The notes: generated from the sequence alone by a model not told the origin. Positions 34,749-42,883 are shown, counted from the first letter of the stretch. The stretch is 64,000 nucleotides of DNA from Aquabacterium sp. NJ1 (GCF_000768065.1 NZ_JRKM01000001.1:1178001-1242000); one strand, 5' to 3'. A program made the numbers and translations.

Positions 34749-36680
34749 TCAGGGAGACGGCGCGTCCAGCAAGGCCTGCACACGCGTCTGCAAGCCTTCA
34801 GGGGTGACGTCCTGCGGGGCAATGGGCTCGCCCACCACCAGGCCGATGCGGTTAAACAGGCCGCGGCGCAAGGGCTTGGACATGGCGGCGCCTTCGATGC
34901 GCGAGAAGGTCGAGCCCCACAGGTTGTGCAGCGCAGAGGGGATCACCGGCACCGGATTGGTTTCGAGGATCTTCATGATGCCGGGCTTGAAGGGCTGCAT
35001 CTTGCCGTCCTTGGTGATGGCGCCTTCGGGGAACAGGCACAGCAAATCCCCATCCTTGAGCACCTGGCGGGCCCGCTCGAAGGCGCGCTCATAGGCCTCG
35101 GGGTTCTCTTTTTGGGGCGCAATGGGGATGGCCTTGACCGCCTTGAAGAACCAGCCCATGCCGGGTGTCTTGAAGATGCGGTGGTCCATCAGGAAGATCA
35201 TGGGCCGCGGGCTGCACACACCCAGGATCACGGCGTCCACGAAGCTCACGTGGTTGCAAACCAGGATGGCGGCGCCGTCCGTAGGCAGGTGCTCGTCACC
35301 ACGCACCTTGAGCCGGTACACGATACGGGTCACGAACAGCATGACCAGGCGCACGATGTACTCGGGCATCAGCCAGAACACATAGCCCACCACCAGCACA
35401 TTGAGCAGCGCCGTCACGCCGAACACCTGCGGGATCGAAAAGCCCTGGCCCAGCAGGGCGCCGGCCATCAGGCTGCTGACGATCATGAACAGCGCATTGA
35501 GGATGTTGTTGGCCGCGATGATGCGGGCACGGTGGCTGGGCTTGGCACGCAACTGGATCAGGGCGTACATGGGCACGCTGTACAGGCCAGCACTGAAGGC
35601 CAGCAGGCCCAGATCTGCCATCACACGCCAATGTTCGTGGTGCGAGACAAACTCGCCCACCGTCATCAAGCTGCCCTGCGCGTGCGTCAGGCCTTGCGAC
35701 GCCAGGTACAGGTCGAACGCGAACACACTCATGCCCACCGCACCGATGGGCACCAGGCCGATTTCAACGTGGCGGTGCGAGAAGGTCTCACACAGCAGCG
35801 AACCCACCGCGATGCCCACCGAGAACACCACCAGCAGCAAGGACGCCACCTCGGTGTTGCCACTCAGCACCTCCTTGGCGAACGCAGGGAACTGCGACAG
35901 GAAGACCGCGCCAAAGAACCACATCCACGAAATCCCCAGCAGCGAGCGGAACACGCTGGGGTACTCGGCCGCCAGCTTCAGGTTGCGCCAGGTCTCCGAC
36001 GCCGGGTTCCAGTTCAGCTTGAGGTTCGGATCAGACGACGGTGAAGCCGGGATCTGCAAAGCGGCCAGCCAGCCGATCACCGCCACGGTGAAACAGCTGC
36101 CCGCCACCCAATGCACGCCCGTATCCGGGATGCCCATCATCAGGCCACCGCCCACATTGCCCAACAGGATGGCCACGAAGGTGCCCATCTCGACCATGCC
36201 ATTGCCACCGGTCAGCTCGCGCTCGCTCAGATGCTGCGGCAGGTAAGCGTATTTCACCGGCCCGAACAAGGTGGAATGCAGGCCCATCAGGAAGACGCAG
36301 CCCAGCAGCAGCGGCACCAGCTGCATCCAGAAGCCGATGCCCGCCAGCACCATGACGCCGATCTCCAGCACCTTGACACCGCGCATGATGGTGCCCTTGT
36401 CGTACTTGTCAGCCCACTGCCCGGCCGTGGCCGACAGCAGCACGAACGGCAGGATGAACAGCGCACCGATCACCAGGCCGGCCATCTTGGGCGCCAGCCA
36501 GCTCACATTGAGCTGGTAGGTCACCAGCACCGTGAAGGCGAACTTGAACAGGTTGTCATTGGCCGCACCCAGGAATTGGGTCATGAAGAAAGGCGCGAAC
36601 CGCTTTTGCGACAAGAGCGCAAACTGCCCCGCATGCGCTGGTTGATCGATGCCGGCGGCGCGTGTGCTGGTTTCACTCAC
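34749..36680 (-). CDS. LplT-like transporter fused to a PlsC acyltransferase
   Basis: This 643-residue fusion has an MFS transporter half (about residues 20-425, LplT type) and a 1-acylglycerol-phosphate acyltransferase half (about 440-640). The acyltransferase keeps the HX4D motif in VCNHVSFVDAVILG, FMDHR-like substrate residues, and the FPEGAITKDG motif. In E. coli the same job is split between LplT and Aas. The AMP-ligase domain of Aas is absent here. It would import lysolipids and re-acylate them in one protein. I choose the GTG at 36680 because AGGAGAGGA stands seven bases upstream; an ATG 33 bases earlier has no ribosome site. Confidence 0.9.
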   Translation of the reverse strand: MSETSTRAAGIDQPAHAGQFALLSQKRFAPFFMTQFLGAANDNLFKFAFTVLVTYQLNVSWLAPKMAGLVIGALFILPFVLLSATAGQWADKYDKGTIMRGVKVLEIGVMVLAGIGFWMQLVPLLLGCVFLMGLHSTLFGPVKYAYLPQHLSERELTGGNGMVEMGTFVAILLGNVGGGLMMGIPDTGVHWVAGSCFTVAVIGWLAALQIPASPSSDPNLKLNWNPASETWRNLKLAAEYPSVFRSLLGISWMWFFGAVFLSQFPAFAKEVLSGNTEVASLLLVVFSVGIAVGSLLCETFSHRHVEIGLVPIGAVGMSVFAFDLYLASQGLTHAQGSLMTVGEFVSHHEHWRVMADLGLLAFSAGLYSVPMYALIQLRAKPSHRARIIAANNILNALFMIVSSLMAGALLGQGFSIPQVFGVTALLNVLVVGYVFWLMPEYIVRLVMLFVTRIVYRLKVRGDEHLPTDGAAILVCNHVSFVDAVILGVCSPRPMIFLMDHRIFKTPGMGWFFKAVKAIPIAPQKENPEAYERAFERARQVLKDGDLLCLFPEGAITKDGKMQPFKPGIMKILETNPVPVIPSALHNLWGSTFSRIEGAAMSKPLRRGLFNRIGLVVGEPIAPQDVTPEGLQTRVQALLDAPSP

Positions 36681-36752
36681 TGTAGGGTCCTCTCCTGGCT
36701 GGTTGCCGACCATTGGACAACAAATCAGCCCGTTGATGCCGGGGAATTGGCT

Positions 36753-37607
36753 TTAACGAATCACCCATTCAGGCCCGCCCAGGCCCGTTCGTTGCAACCA
36801 CGCCAACACCGAGTCCACGGTGACGGTGCGGATGCGGCCGGTGAAGCGCAACACCGACGGGTGATCATCAAAGCTCACGTTGGCTGCGGTCAAGCGGGCA
36901 CCCAGGCGCGTCAAGGTCGACAAGTGCAGTTCGGTCGGCTCGTAGCCGTGGTCCTTGAGCCAGTCCTGTGCGGACTCGCGGCTGTTCAACTCGGCGCCCA
37001 TCGCCACGGCCAGCAGCTCGATCGCCCACTGGTTGCTCTGTTGATAGGTCTGCGCCCACGGGTAGGCCACCATGCTGTAAGCCCGGGTGTGCAGGCCGGC
37101 CACCGGTGCGGGGTTGCGCAACAGCGGCAGCAACTTTTGCTGCGCCTCGGCATTCAAAGGCATGACGGCGGCCACGTACTCGTAAGGCGTGTCCAGGAAG
37201 AAGTCGCCAATGCCCTCGCGGTAGATGGACGACTTGTCGGTGCCGCACTGGTTGAGCTTGTGCAGCACGCGCCAGGTGTCGCCCTCCTTGTAAGCCAGGC
37301 CCAGATGCGAATAGCGCAAGCCGTACTCGCGCAGGTTCTGGCCGGAACGTGCCAGCACCACCACCTGCGCGCCAGACTCGTCGAGCCGCTTGACCGTGCG
37401 CTCGGCCAAGCCCAGGCCCTGCGTAACCGCAGACAGTTTCAAGGGCTCGGTGTCGCAGCTGCGGCCGGCCCATGCCGTGCCGGCGCCCGCACACAAGGCG
37501 GCACACAAGGCGATCGCCCGCACCATCGAACGCCCCATCAAGCGCAACGGCATCACCCGGGGCAGCTTGCTTGTACGCACCATGCGCTGATTCAGTTTGG
37601 TTTGCAC
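36753..37607 (-). CDS. DUF2145 exported protein
   Basis: This 284-residue protein of the DUF2145 family has an export signal (hydrophobic core MVRAIALCAALCAGAGTAWA, long basic n-region) and a periplasmic domain. The domain has RSGQNLREYGLRYSHLGLAYK and WRVLHKLNQCGTDKSSIYREGIGDFF, which carry His, Ser and Cys residues suggestive of an NlpC/P60-like fold, but no activity is known. I use the GTG at 37607: AAGGAG stands six bases before it and it is 11 bases past the stop of the preceding gene. Its partner is the 148-residue exported protein upstream, and the two often occur together in Burkholderiales. Confidence 0.8.
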   Translation of the reverse strand: MQTKLNQRMVRTSKLPRVMPLRLMGRSMVRAIALCAALCAGAGTAWAGRSCDTEPLKLSAVTQGLGLAERTVKRLDESGAQVVVLARSGQNLREYGLRYSHLGLAYKEGDTWRVLHKLNQCGTDKSSIYREGIGDFFLDTPYEYVAAVMPLNAEAQQKLLPLLRNPAPVAGLHTRAYSMVAYPWAQTYQQSNQWAIELLAVAMGAELNSRESAQDWLKDHGYEPTELHLSTLTRLGARLTAANVSFDDHPSVLRFTGRIRTVTVDSVLAWLQRTGLGGPEWVIR

Positions 37608-37617
37608 GATCGCTCCT

Positions 37618-38064
37618 TCAGCGGATGACCCGCTCGTGGTGCAACAAGGCCTTGCCCAGTTCATTGGGGATCAGCGCCAGCACCTCGCCCGCAGTCGACA
37701 GGACCCAGCCCGCGCTCACCGCCGTCACCGTGATGGCCGTGCCCACCGCCACCGACGCCATGCCCGCCGAGATGGCCGACCACTTGACCACGATGCGGGC
37801 GCCATCGCTGGCACGCTGCAAGACCCAGACCGTGCCATCGGCCACCACCTCGACGGACGCCAGCACCAGCACCGAGCCAGCCGCCACGGACAGCACCGGC
37901 GCCGAAATCGACATGGCCACCGGCAGAGCCGACAAGGCACTGGCTTCCGACAAGCCATCGTTGTGGGCCCTGGCGGGCAGGCTCGCGGCCAGCATCGACC
38001 AGGACACCATCGTTGCAAGCAGGCCGCGGCGGCCACGCGTCATCACACACTCATGCGTTTTCAT
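37618..38064 (-). CDS. Small exported protein, function unknown
   Basis: This 148-residue protein has a signal sequence (basic start, then LLATMVSWSMLAASLPARA) and a valine/alanine/serine-rich body. The body contains two hydrophobic stretches: about residues 45-72, ISAPVLSVAAGSVLVLASVEVV, and about 98-130, AISAGMASVAVGTAITVTAVSAGWVL. It may be a small membrane or amyloid-like surface protein. The start has a good AGAGGTG site. It lies 11 bases before the DUF2145 gene and 31 bases after the YiaA-like gene, all on the minus strand. I do not recognise a named family. Confidence 0.65.
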   Translation of the reverse strand: MKTHECVMTRGRRGLLATMVSWSMLAASLPARAHNDGLSEASALSALPVAMSISAPVLSVAAGSVLVLASVEVVADGTVWVLQRASDGARIVVKWSAISAGMASVAVGTAITVTAVSAGWVLSTAGEVLALIPNELGKALLHHERVIR

Positions 38065-38094
38065 GATTCACCTCTTGAGAACTTGCTTGGGGTA

Positions 38095-38526
38095 TTACCG
38101 AGACTCGCCTTGCTCGGCCATCTCTGCGACGTCGTCCTCATGGGCGTCGCGCAGCATCTTGGCCAGCGTGAACGCCGAGGACAGCAGGAACAACCAACAC
38201 ACCATCAGAAAGGCCTTGAAGCAGGGATCGATGGCCATCTGCCACATGCCCCACCCGGTCAGGCCCACCGCCAGCCCAAAACCGCACCACACCACCACCG
38301 ACCACATCGGCGTGTTGTGCTGACGGGCGGCCTGATCGCGCACATGCTTGGACAGCACGAACACCGTGGACAGCGAGAACACATAACCCATGACCATGAA
38401 GGCCTGCTCAATGGCCTTACCGGGCAACCATGCGAGGCCCGTGCCGCACAGGAAAGCGGCGATCGCGAAAGAGATCCACACCTGGAACGTCCAGGCCCGG
38501 GTATCGCGTCGAATCACAGTGGCCAT
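38095..38526 (-). CDS. YiaA/YiaB-like inner-membrane protein
   Basis: This 143-residue protein has four predicted helices arranged as two similar pairs: FQVWISFAIAAFLCGTGLAWL with AFMVMGYVFSLSTVFVLSKHVRD, and MWSVVVWCGFGLAVGLTGWGMW with AFLMVCWLFLLSSAFTLAKMLRD. This internal duplication with WxSF and AK-xRD elements is typical of the YiaA/YiaB family, whose role is unknown. The start is at 38526; an ATG at 38553 is possible. It is transcribed divergently from the XRE regulator gene, and the shared 140-base gap contains palindromes, so the regulator may control it. Confidence 0.8.
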   Translation of the reverse strand: MATVIRRDTRAWTFQVWISFAIAAFLCGTGLAWLPGKAIEQAFMVMGYVFSLSTVFVLSKHVRDQAARQHNTPMWSVVVWCGFGLAVGLTGWGMWQMAIDPCFKAFLMVCWLFLLSSAFTLAKMLRDAHEDDVAEMAEQGESR

Positions 38527-38604
38527 GATGGTCTTGCCTTGGCTGTTGAACATGGACGCGATTCTTGGCGCGCACCACCCAAGGGTCAACCAGACAATAC
38601 GAAG

Positions 38605-38654
38605 TGCATGATGGATGACCATGCAGTATCATTTTTCGATACTTTCATGCATGA
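38605..38654. promoter_or_regulatory. Cluster of palindromes, candidate operator
   Basis: Three inverted repeats sit side by side upstream of the XRE regulator gene: TGCATG/CATGCA (38605-38610 and 38620-38625), GTATC/GATAC (38626-38630 and 38638-38642), and the perfect palindrome TCATGCATGA (38645-38654). The core TGCATG occurs in the first and third. The region lies between two divergent genes and is locally AT-rich, fitting an operator-promoter that the regulator could bind to control itself and the YiaA-like gene. Confidence 0.5.
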
Positions 38655-38666
38655 ACGGAGCCATCG

Positions 38667-39473
38667 ATGAGCACCAGCCAGGATCTGGTCAAGGCCTTGA
38701 AGGCGGAGCTGAAATCCGCTGGTGTGACCTACGCCCAGCTGGCCGCGCGCCTGGGCATGGCCGAATCCAGCGTCAAGCGCATCTTTGCCAAGGCCGACAT
38801 GCCGCTGTCACGCGTGGACGACATCTGCCGCGCCCTGAAGCTGGACTTCGCTGAACTGGCGCGCCGCGTGGCCGATGCACAGCCCATGCGCCGCGAGTTG
38901 AGCCTGGCGCAGGAGCGCGCCGTGGTGGCGGACCGCAAGCTCCTGCTGCTGGCGATTTGCTGCCTGAGCCAATGGACCTTCGAGCAGATCGTCTCCAGCT
39001 ACGCCATCAGCGAGGTCGAGTGCATCCGCTACTTCGCCAAACTCGACAAGCTGGGCATCATCGAGCTGCGCCCGCTCAACCGCTACCGCTTGCAGGTGGC
39101 CAAGACTTTCAGATGGCGCCCCAACGGCCCGGTGATGGACTTCTTTCGCCACCACGTGGTGGACGAATACTTCGCCGGCGGCTTTGACGGCGAGGATGAA
39201 TTGCTGTTGCTGGTGCACGGCTCACTGGGCCCGGGCCTGGCCACGGCTTTTGCCGAACGCCTGCAGCGCACCGCCGAAGACTTCGCGCAGCAGCACCTGG
39301 CCGACCAGCGCCTGCCCGCCGAGAAACGCAAGCCCTACACGCTCGTGGTCGGCCTGCGCTCGTGGTGGTGGCAGGCCTTTGTGGACCTGTGGCGCGAGCC
39401 ACCGCCCTCGCCAGCAAAGCCCGTCAACAAGCCCCCCACCAAATCGATCAACAGGCCGATCAAGGCTTCTTGA
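38667..39473 (+). CDS. XRE-family transcriptional regulator with large C-terminal domain
   Basis: This is a 268-residue protein. Residues about 8-68 form a helix-turn-helix of the Cro/C1 type (VTYAQLAARLGMAESSVKRIFAKADMPLSRVDDICRAL). The following region, about 90-135, looks like a second winged-helix segment (LSQWTFEQIVSSYAISEVECIRYFAKLDKLGIIEL). The C-terminal part has no recognised ligand pocket and ends in a proline/lysine tail. A GGAG site precedes the ATG by six bases. The gene is divergent from the YiaA-like gene and overlaps the convergent CoA-transferase gene by 14 bases. Ligand and targets are unknown; auto-regulation through the upstream palindromes is inferred. Confidence 0.85.
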   Translation: MSTSQDLVKALKAELKSAGVTYAQLAARLGMAESSVKRIFAKADMPLSRVDDICRALKLDFAELARRVADAQPMRRELSLAQERAVVADRKLLLLAICCLSQWTFEQIVSSYAISEVECIRYFAKLDKLGIIELRPLNRYRLQVAKTFRWRPNGPVMDFFRHHVVDEYFAGGFDGEDELLLLVHGSLGPGLATAFAERLQRTAEDFAQQHLADQRLPAEKRKPYTLVVGLRSWWWQAFVDLWREPPPSPAKPVNKPPTKSINRPIKAS

Positions 39474-40671
39474 GCGCGGCCAGCACGGCCTCGGTGTCCT
39501 CACCCAGCATCGGGCCACGGCGCTGGATCACACCCGGTGTGCCCGACAGCTTCGGGATAATGCCCGGCACCTCGACGGTCAGGCCATCGTGCGTGGTCAC
39601 CGGCAGGATCATGTCGCGTGCGCGATAGTGCGGGTCGTGGGCGATATCCTGCGCGTTGTAGATGCGGCCTACGGGCACACTGGCCGCGTTGAGCACATCC
39701 AGCACCTGATCGACAGGGCGCGTGGCCGTCCAGGCACCAATGGCCGCGTCGATCTCGGCCACACGCTTGACACGGCCGGGGTTGCTGGCCAGCTCGGGGT
39801 CGGTGGCCAGGTCATCACGCGCGATCGCGATCATCAGGCGCTTGAAGATCGAGTCCCCATTGCCGCCGATCACCACCATGCCATCGGCGCAGGGGTAGGC
39901 ATTGCTGGGCGCGATGCCGGGCAAGGCCGAGCCCGCCGGCTGGCGAATGGCCCCAAAGGCGCTGAACTCGGGCAGCAGGCTTTCCATGCAATTGAACACG
40001 GCCTCGTACAAGGCCACGTCCACCACCTGCCCGCGGCCCTTGGGCGCTTCGGGGCTGATGCTGCGCTGGCGTGCCTGCAAGGCCAGCAGGATGCCGATGG
40101 CACCGTGCAGGCCGGCCAAGGTGTCGCCCAGGCTCACACCGGCACGCACGGGCACGCGGCCCGGCTCGGCATTGAGGTAACGCATGCCGCCCATGGCCTC
40201 GGCCACCACGGCAAAACCAGGGCGCTCGCGATAAGGCCCCGTCTGCCCATAACCGCTGATGCGCAGCATGATCAGGCCCGGGTTGCGCTGGCTGAGGTCT
40301 TCATAAGCCATGCCCCATTTCTCCATGGTGCCGGGCTTGAAGTTCTCGATGACCACATCGGCTTCGTCAATGAGGCGGCGCACGATGTCGCGGCCTTCTT
40401 CCGTGCGCAAGTCCAGCACCACGCTCTTCTTGTTGCGGCTCTGAAACTGCCACCACACGCTGGTGCCGTTGTGCAGCATGCGCCATTGGCGAAGCGGGTC
40501 GCCGCCGGCAGCGCCCTCGGCCGCAGGCGGCTCGATCTTGATCACATCGGCGCCGAAGTCGGCCAGGGTCTTGCCGGCAAACGGGCCCGCGATCAACTGG
40601 CCGAGTTCGATCACCTTGAGTCCTTCAAGAGCCTGAGGCGGGATGGTGGCGGTATTCGATGTGGTGGTCAT
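39460..40671 (-). CDS. Family III CoA-transferase (CaiB/BaiF)
   Basis: This 403-residue enzyme is of the CaiB/BaiF (formyl-CoA transferase-like) family. It moves CoA between carboxylic acids through an enzyme-bound acyl aspartate. The start LKVIELGQLIAGPFAGKTLADFGADVIKIE is the family hallmark, and the catalytic Asp is in RAGVSLGDTLAGLHG. ENFKPGTMEKWG and GYGQTGPY are also present. Substrates are not predictable from sequence; members act on oxalate, carnitine, succinyl/itaconyl and similar CoA esters. It is a stand-alone gene, with its 3' end overlapping the XRE gene and its start 43 bases from the exbD stop. Confidence 0.93.
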   Translation of the reverse strand: MTTTSNTATIPPQALEGLKVIELGQLIAGPFAGKTLADFGADVIKIEPPAAEGAAGGDPLRQWRMLHNGTSVWWQFQSRNKKSVVLDLRTEEGRDIVRRLIDEADVVIENFKPGTMEKWGMAYEDLSQRNPGLIMLRISGYGQTGPYRERPGFAVVAEAMGGMRYLNAEPGRVPVRAGVSLGDTLAGLHGAIGILLALQARQRSISPEAPKGRGQVVDVALYEAVFNCMESLLPEFSAFGAIRQPAGSALPGIAPSNAYPCADGMVVIGGNGDSIFKRLMIAIARDDLATDPELASNPGRVKRVAEIDAAIGAWTATRPVDQVLDVLNAASVPVGRIYNAQDIAHDPHYRARDMILPVTTHDGLTVEVPGIIPKLSGTPGVIQRRGPMLGEDTEAVLAALKKP

Positions 40672-40714
40672 GGCAAAAAATGTTCAGTCGGCAGATGCTC
40701 ACGCGGTGAGCGCC

Positions 40715-41155
40715 TCATGGCGCAGGCTTGGGTCGCGTGGCCAGCTCAGGGTCGGTCACGAAGTTGATCTTGGTGAGCCCGGCCTGCGCCGCATCGGCCA
40801 GCACCTCAGCCACCGCGCGGTAAGGCACGGCCTGGTCCGCACGCAGGTGCACTTCGGGCTGCACGGCCTTGCCGGCCTCGCTGGCAAAGCGCGTCACCGA
40901 ATCCTCGCGGCTCAGCGCCAAGCCGTTCCAGTAACGCACGCCATTCGCATCGATCGACAGGTCGATCTTCTCGGCCTTGGCCGACATCACCTGCGCGCTG
41001 GCCTTGGGCAACTCCAGCTTGATGGAGTGACTCAGCAAAGGTGCGGTCACGATGAAGATGACCAGCAGCACCAGCATCACATCGATGAGCGGCACCATGT
41101 TGATCTCGGCCATGGGCGCGTTGGCGCGTTTGTCGTCGAAACTGGCAAAAGCCAT
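40715..41155 (-). CDS. exbD: ExbD energy-transduction subunit
   Basis: This is a 146-residue ExbD/TolR-family protein. A short cytosolic start leads into one membrane helix with the proton-handling Asp (AEINMVPLIDVMLVLLVIF), and a periplasmic domain follows with VHLRADQAVPYRAVAEVLADA, typical of ExbD. It works with ExbB as the motor of TonB-dependent import of iron chelates and cobalamin. It is the last gene of tonB-exbB-exbD, 33 bases after exbB. It is distinct from tolR at 12156-12599 in the residues that follow the helix. Confidence 0.94.
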   Translation of the reverse strand: MAFASFDDKRANAPMAEINMVPLIDVMLVLLVIFIVTAPLLSHSIKLELPKASAQVMSAKAEKIDLSIDANGVRYWNGLALSREDSVTRFASEAGKAVQPEVHLRADQAVPYRAVAEVLADAAQAGLTKINFVTDPELATRPKPAP

Positions 41156-41188
41156 ATCGTGTCCTTTCCACGTCCGTTCTGCGTCCGT

Positions 41189-41962
41189 TCAGTTGGCCTG
41201 GCCCGAGCCCTTGAGCGTCTGGCCGGTCGACAGGAAGGTGAACAGCTCGAAGGCAAAAGCATCCAGGCGCGCGCCCCATACACGGTTGCTGCGCGTCAGC
41301 CAGTTGTAGCCCATCACGGCGGGGATGGCCACAGCCAGGCCCACGCCGGTCATGATCAGCGCCTCACCCACCGGGCCGGCCACCTTGTCCAGCGTACCGG
41401 CACCCGTGGCGCCAATGGCGAGCAGCGCGTGGTACACGCCCCAGACTGTGCCGAACAAGCCCACGAAGGGCGCCGTGGCCCCGATGGTGGCCAGCACGCT
41501 CAGGCCGCTCTCCATGTTCATGGTGATCTCGTCGAGCACCTTCTTGATGGTGCGCGTGAGGAACTCCTGCGCGCTGCCGGCTTCTTCCAGCTTGGCCGCG
41601 CCAAAGCGCGCGTGGTGAGCCTGTGCGTGCATCGCGTGCGCGGTCAAGTGCGCGAACGGCTCGTGCACGCCCTTGGCCGCGATCTCGCCTTGCACGGCTT
41701 CCAGCGAGGTGGCATTCCAGAAGAAGTCGAGGAAGGCGCGGCTGCGCTTCTGGCGCCGCACCAGGGCCACGCCCTTGGTCAGGATCAGGCCCCAGGACAC
41801 CAGCGACATCAGCACCAGGATCAGGAACAGGCCCTGCCCCACGGCATCGGTCTGGTGGATGAAGTGCACGAAACCAAGATCGGACGCCGCCGGCTCACTG
41901 GTCACGGCCGCCGATGCGGGCAATGCGGCGGGCAAGGAAGCGGCAACAGCTGGGAGGGTCAT
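41189..41962 (-). CDS. exbB: ExbB energy-transduction subunit
   Basis: This 257-residue inner-membrane protein of the MotA/TolQ/ExbB family starts with an alanine-rich leader that may be a signal-like region. The first helix is about residues 42-62, and the second and third cover about 150-220 (ATIGATAPFVGLFGTVWGVYHAL and VGEALIMTGVGLAVAIPAVMGYNWL). Together with ExbD it forms the proton channel that energises TonB. It starts nine bases after tonB. The TolQ paralogue at 12602-13306 serves the other system. Confidence 0.95.
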   Translation of the reverse strand: MTLPAVAASLPAALPASAAVTSEPAASDLGFVHFIHQTDAVGQGLFLILVLMSLVSWGLILTKGVALVRRQKRSRAFLDFFWNATSLEAVQGEIAAKGVHEPFAHLTAHAMHAQAHHARFGAAKLEEAGSAQEFLTRTIKKVLDEITMNMESGLSVLATIGATAPFVGLFGTVWGVYHALLAIGATGAGTLDKVAGPVGEALIMTGVGLAVAIPAVMGYNWLTRSNRVWGARLDAFAFELFTFLSTGQTLKGSGQAN

Positions 41963-41971
41963 CTTGCGGGT

Positions 41972-42772
41972 CTATTCCAGATTGAAAACGATTTCGGCGG
42001 GCACCCAGACGGCACGCGGCACACCGGCCTCGACATGAGGTTGAAAGCGCGCGGCCTTCATGTTTTGCACGGCCTGCCGATCCAGCCGCGGGAAGCCCGA
42101 GCCTTTGCTGACCAGCACATCCTTGGGGCGGCCTTCTTCATCCACCAGCACCTTGAGCTGCACCACGCCGGATTCACCCAGGTCACGTGAGGCGCGAGGG
42201 TAAACCGGCGGCGGCTCGACCAGGTAGCGCACGGCCGACATGGGCAGCTCCTTGGGGCTAGCCGAGACCGGTCGAGCGGGTTCAGTTGCGGGCGCCGGGT
42301 TCGTTGGGGCATGGGCGGTGCTCGTGGCAGCCGGCGCCGGGGTCTGGGCCACAGCCTGGGTCACCGGCTTGCTGTCCTGCACCGGGGCCGCCACCGGCAC
42401 ATCGGCAACTGGCGCCGGCCTGGCGCTGGCCAGCACAGGCGTCTGGGCTGGTCGGGCCGCTGCGGGTGCCGGGTTCACTGCTGGTTGCGGCATGGCACGG
42501 GCCGGCGCAGGCACCGGTTCAGGCGGCTTAGGGGTCACAGGGGGCGCTGCCCGCTCGCTCACGGGCCGAGGGCTGTCCATCACCAGGGTGGCCGTGATGA
42601 TCGGCGGCTCGGCCACCACAGCGACGGGGCTCGCGGCGTGCCACAAGAGCCAGGCGATCAGCGCGTGCGCCACCACCACCACCGCGCCCAGTGCGCCACG
42701 CTGGCGCGCACTCAGGTCCGCCGGCAAAAGTGGCAGACCGGATGCGGTCGATCGGGGCAAGACAAGGCTCAT
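41972..42772 (-). CDS. tonB: TonB energy transducer
   Basis: This is a 266-residue TonB. One N-terminal helix (about residues 28-47, GAVVVVAHALIAWLLWHAA) anchors it, a long proline/alanine-rich segment (about 65-175) spans the periplasm, and the C-terminal domain has the TonB fold (PPVYPRASRDLGESGVVQLKVLVDEEGRPKDVLV). It contacts outer-membrane receptors at their TonB box. The only in-frame start is the ATG at 42772, which has no Shine-Dalgarno. A strong site (GGGGAGGTG) instead precedes an ATG at 42833 that is out of frame by one base, across a TGCC repeat tract. Losing one repeat unit would join that ATG to this frame. Confidence 0.92.
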   Translation of the reverse strand: MSLVLPRSTASGLPLLPADLSARQRGALGAVVVVAHALIAWLLWHAASPVAVVAEPPIITATLVMDSPRPVSERAAPPVTPKPPEPVPAPARAMPQPAVNPAPAAARPAQTPVLASARPAPVADVPVAAPVQDSKPVTQAVAQTPAPAATSTAHAPTNPAPATEPARPVSASPKELPMSAVRYLVEPPPVYPRASRDLGESGVVQLKVLVDEEGRPKDVLVSKGSGFPRLDRQAVQNMKAARFQPHVEAGVPRAVWVPAEIVFNLE

Positions 42773-42794
42773 GGCAAGTGCACGGGCAGGGCGA

Positions 42795-42814
42795 GGCAGG
42801 CAGGCAGGCAGGCA
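42795..42814 (-). repeat. (TGCC)5 tetranucleotide tract before tonB
   Basis: Five perfect copies of GGCA on the plus strand (TGCC read on the minus strand) lie 22 bases before the tonB ATG, between an upstream ATG with a good ribosome site (42833) and the tonB frame. The unit of four bases is not a multiple of three, so slippage changes the frame. This is the layout of contingency loci, but five units is near the lower limit for frequent slippage. Confidence 0.85.
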
Positions 42815-42845
42815 AAACGCCGATCTTATCCATGTTGAATGACAC

Positions 42846-42883
42846 CTCCCCAGCTTGGGGGAGCCTGGTGAGGCGAGCCAGGC
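42846..42883. repeat. Two hairpins in the tonB-tssA gap
   Basis: CTCCCC/GGGGAG (42846-42863, loop AGCTTG) and GCCTGG/CCAGGC (42863-42883, nine-base loop) are adjacent. On the minus strand the first hairpin contains the GGGGAGGTG ribosome site ahead of the ATG at 42833, so folding could hide it. It also resembles the G/C-run palindrome between prkA and yeaH. Confidence 0.5.

Noticed and set aside
42528-42833. Translation from the ATG at 42833 as a separate gene
   Set aside because: In the present frame it yields a Cys/Pro/Arg/Gly-rich peptide running into tonB, with no family features; treated as a possible out-of-frame state of tonB rather than a gene.
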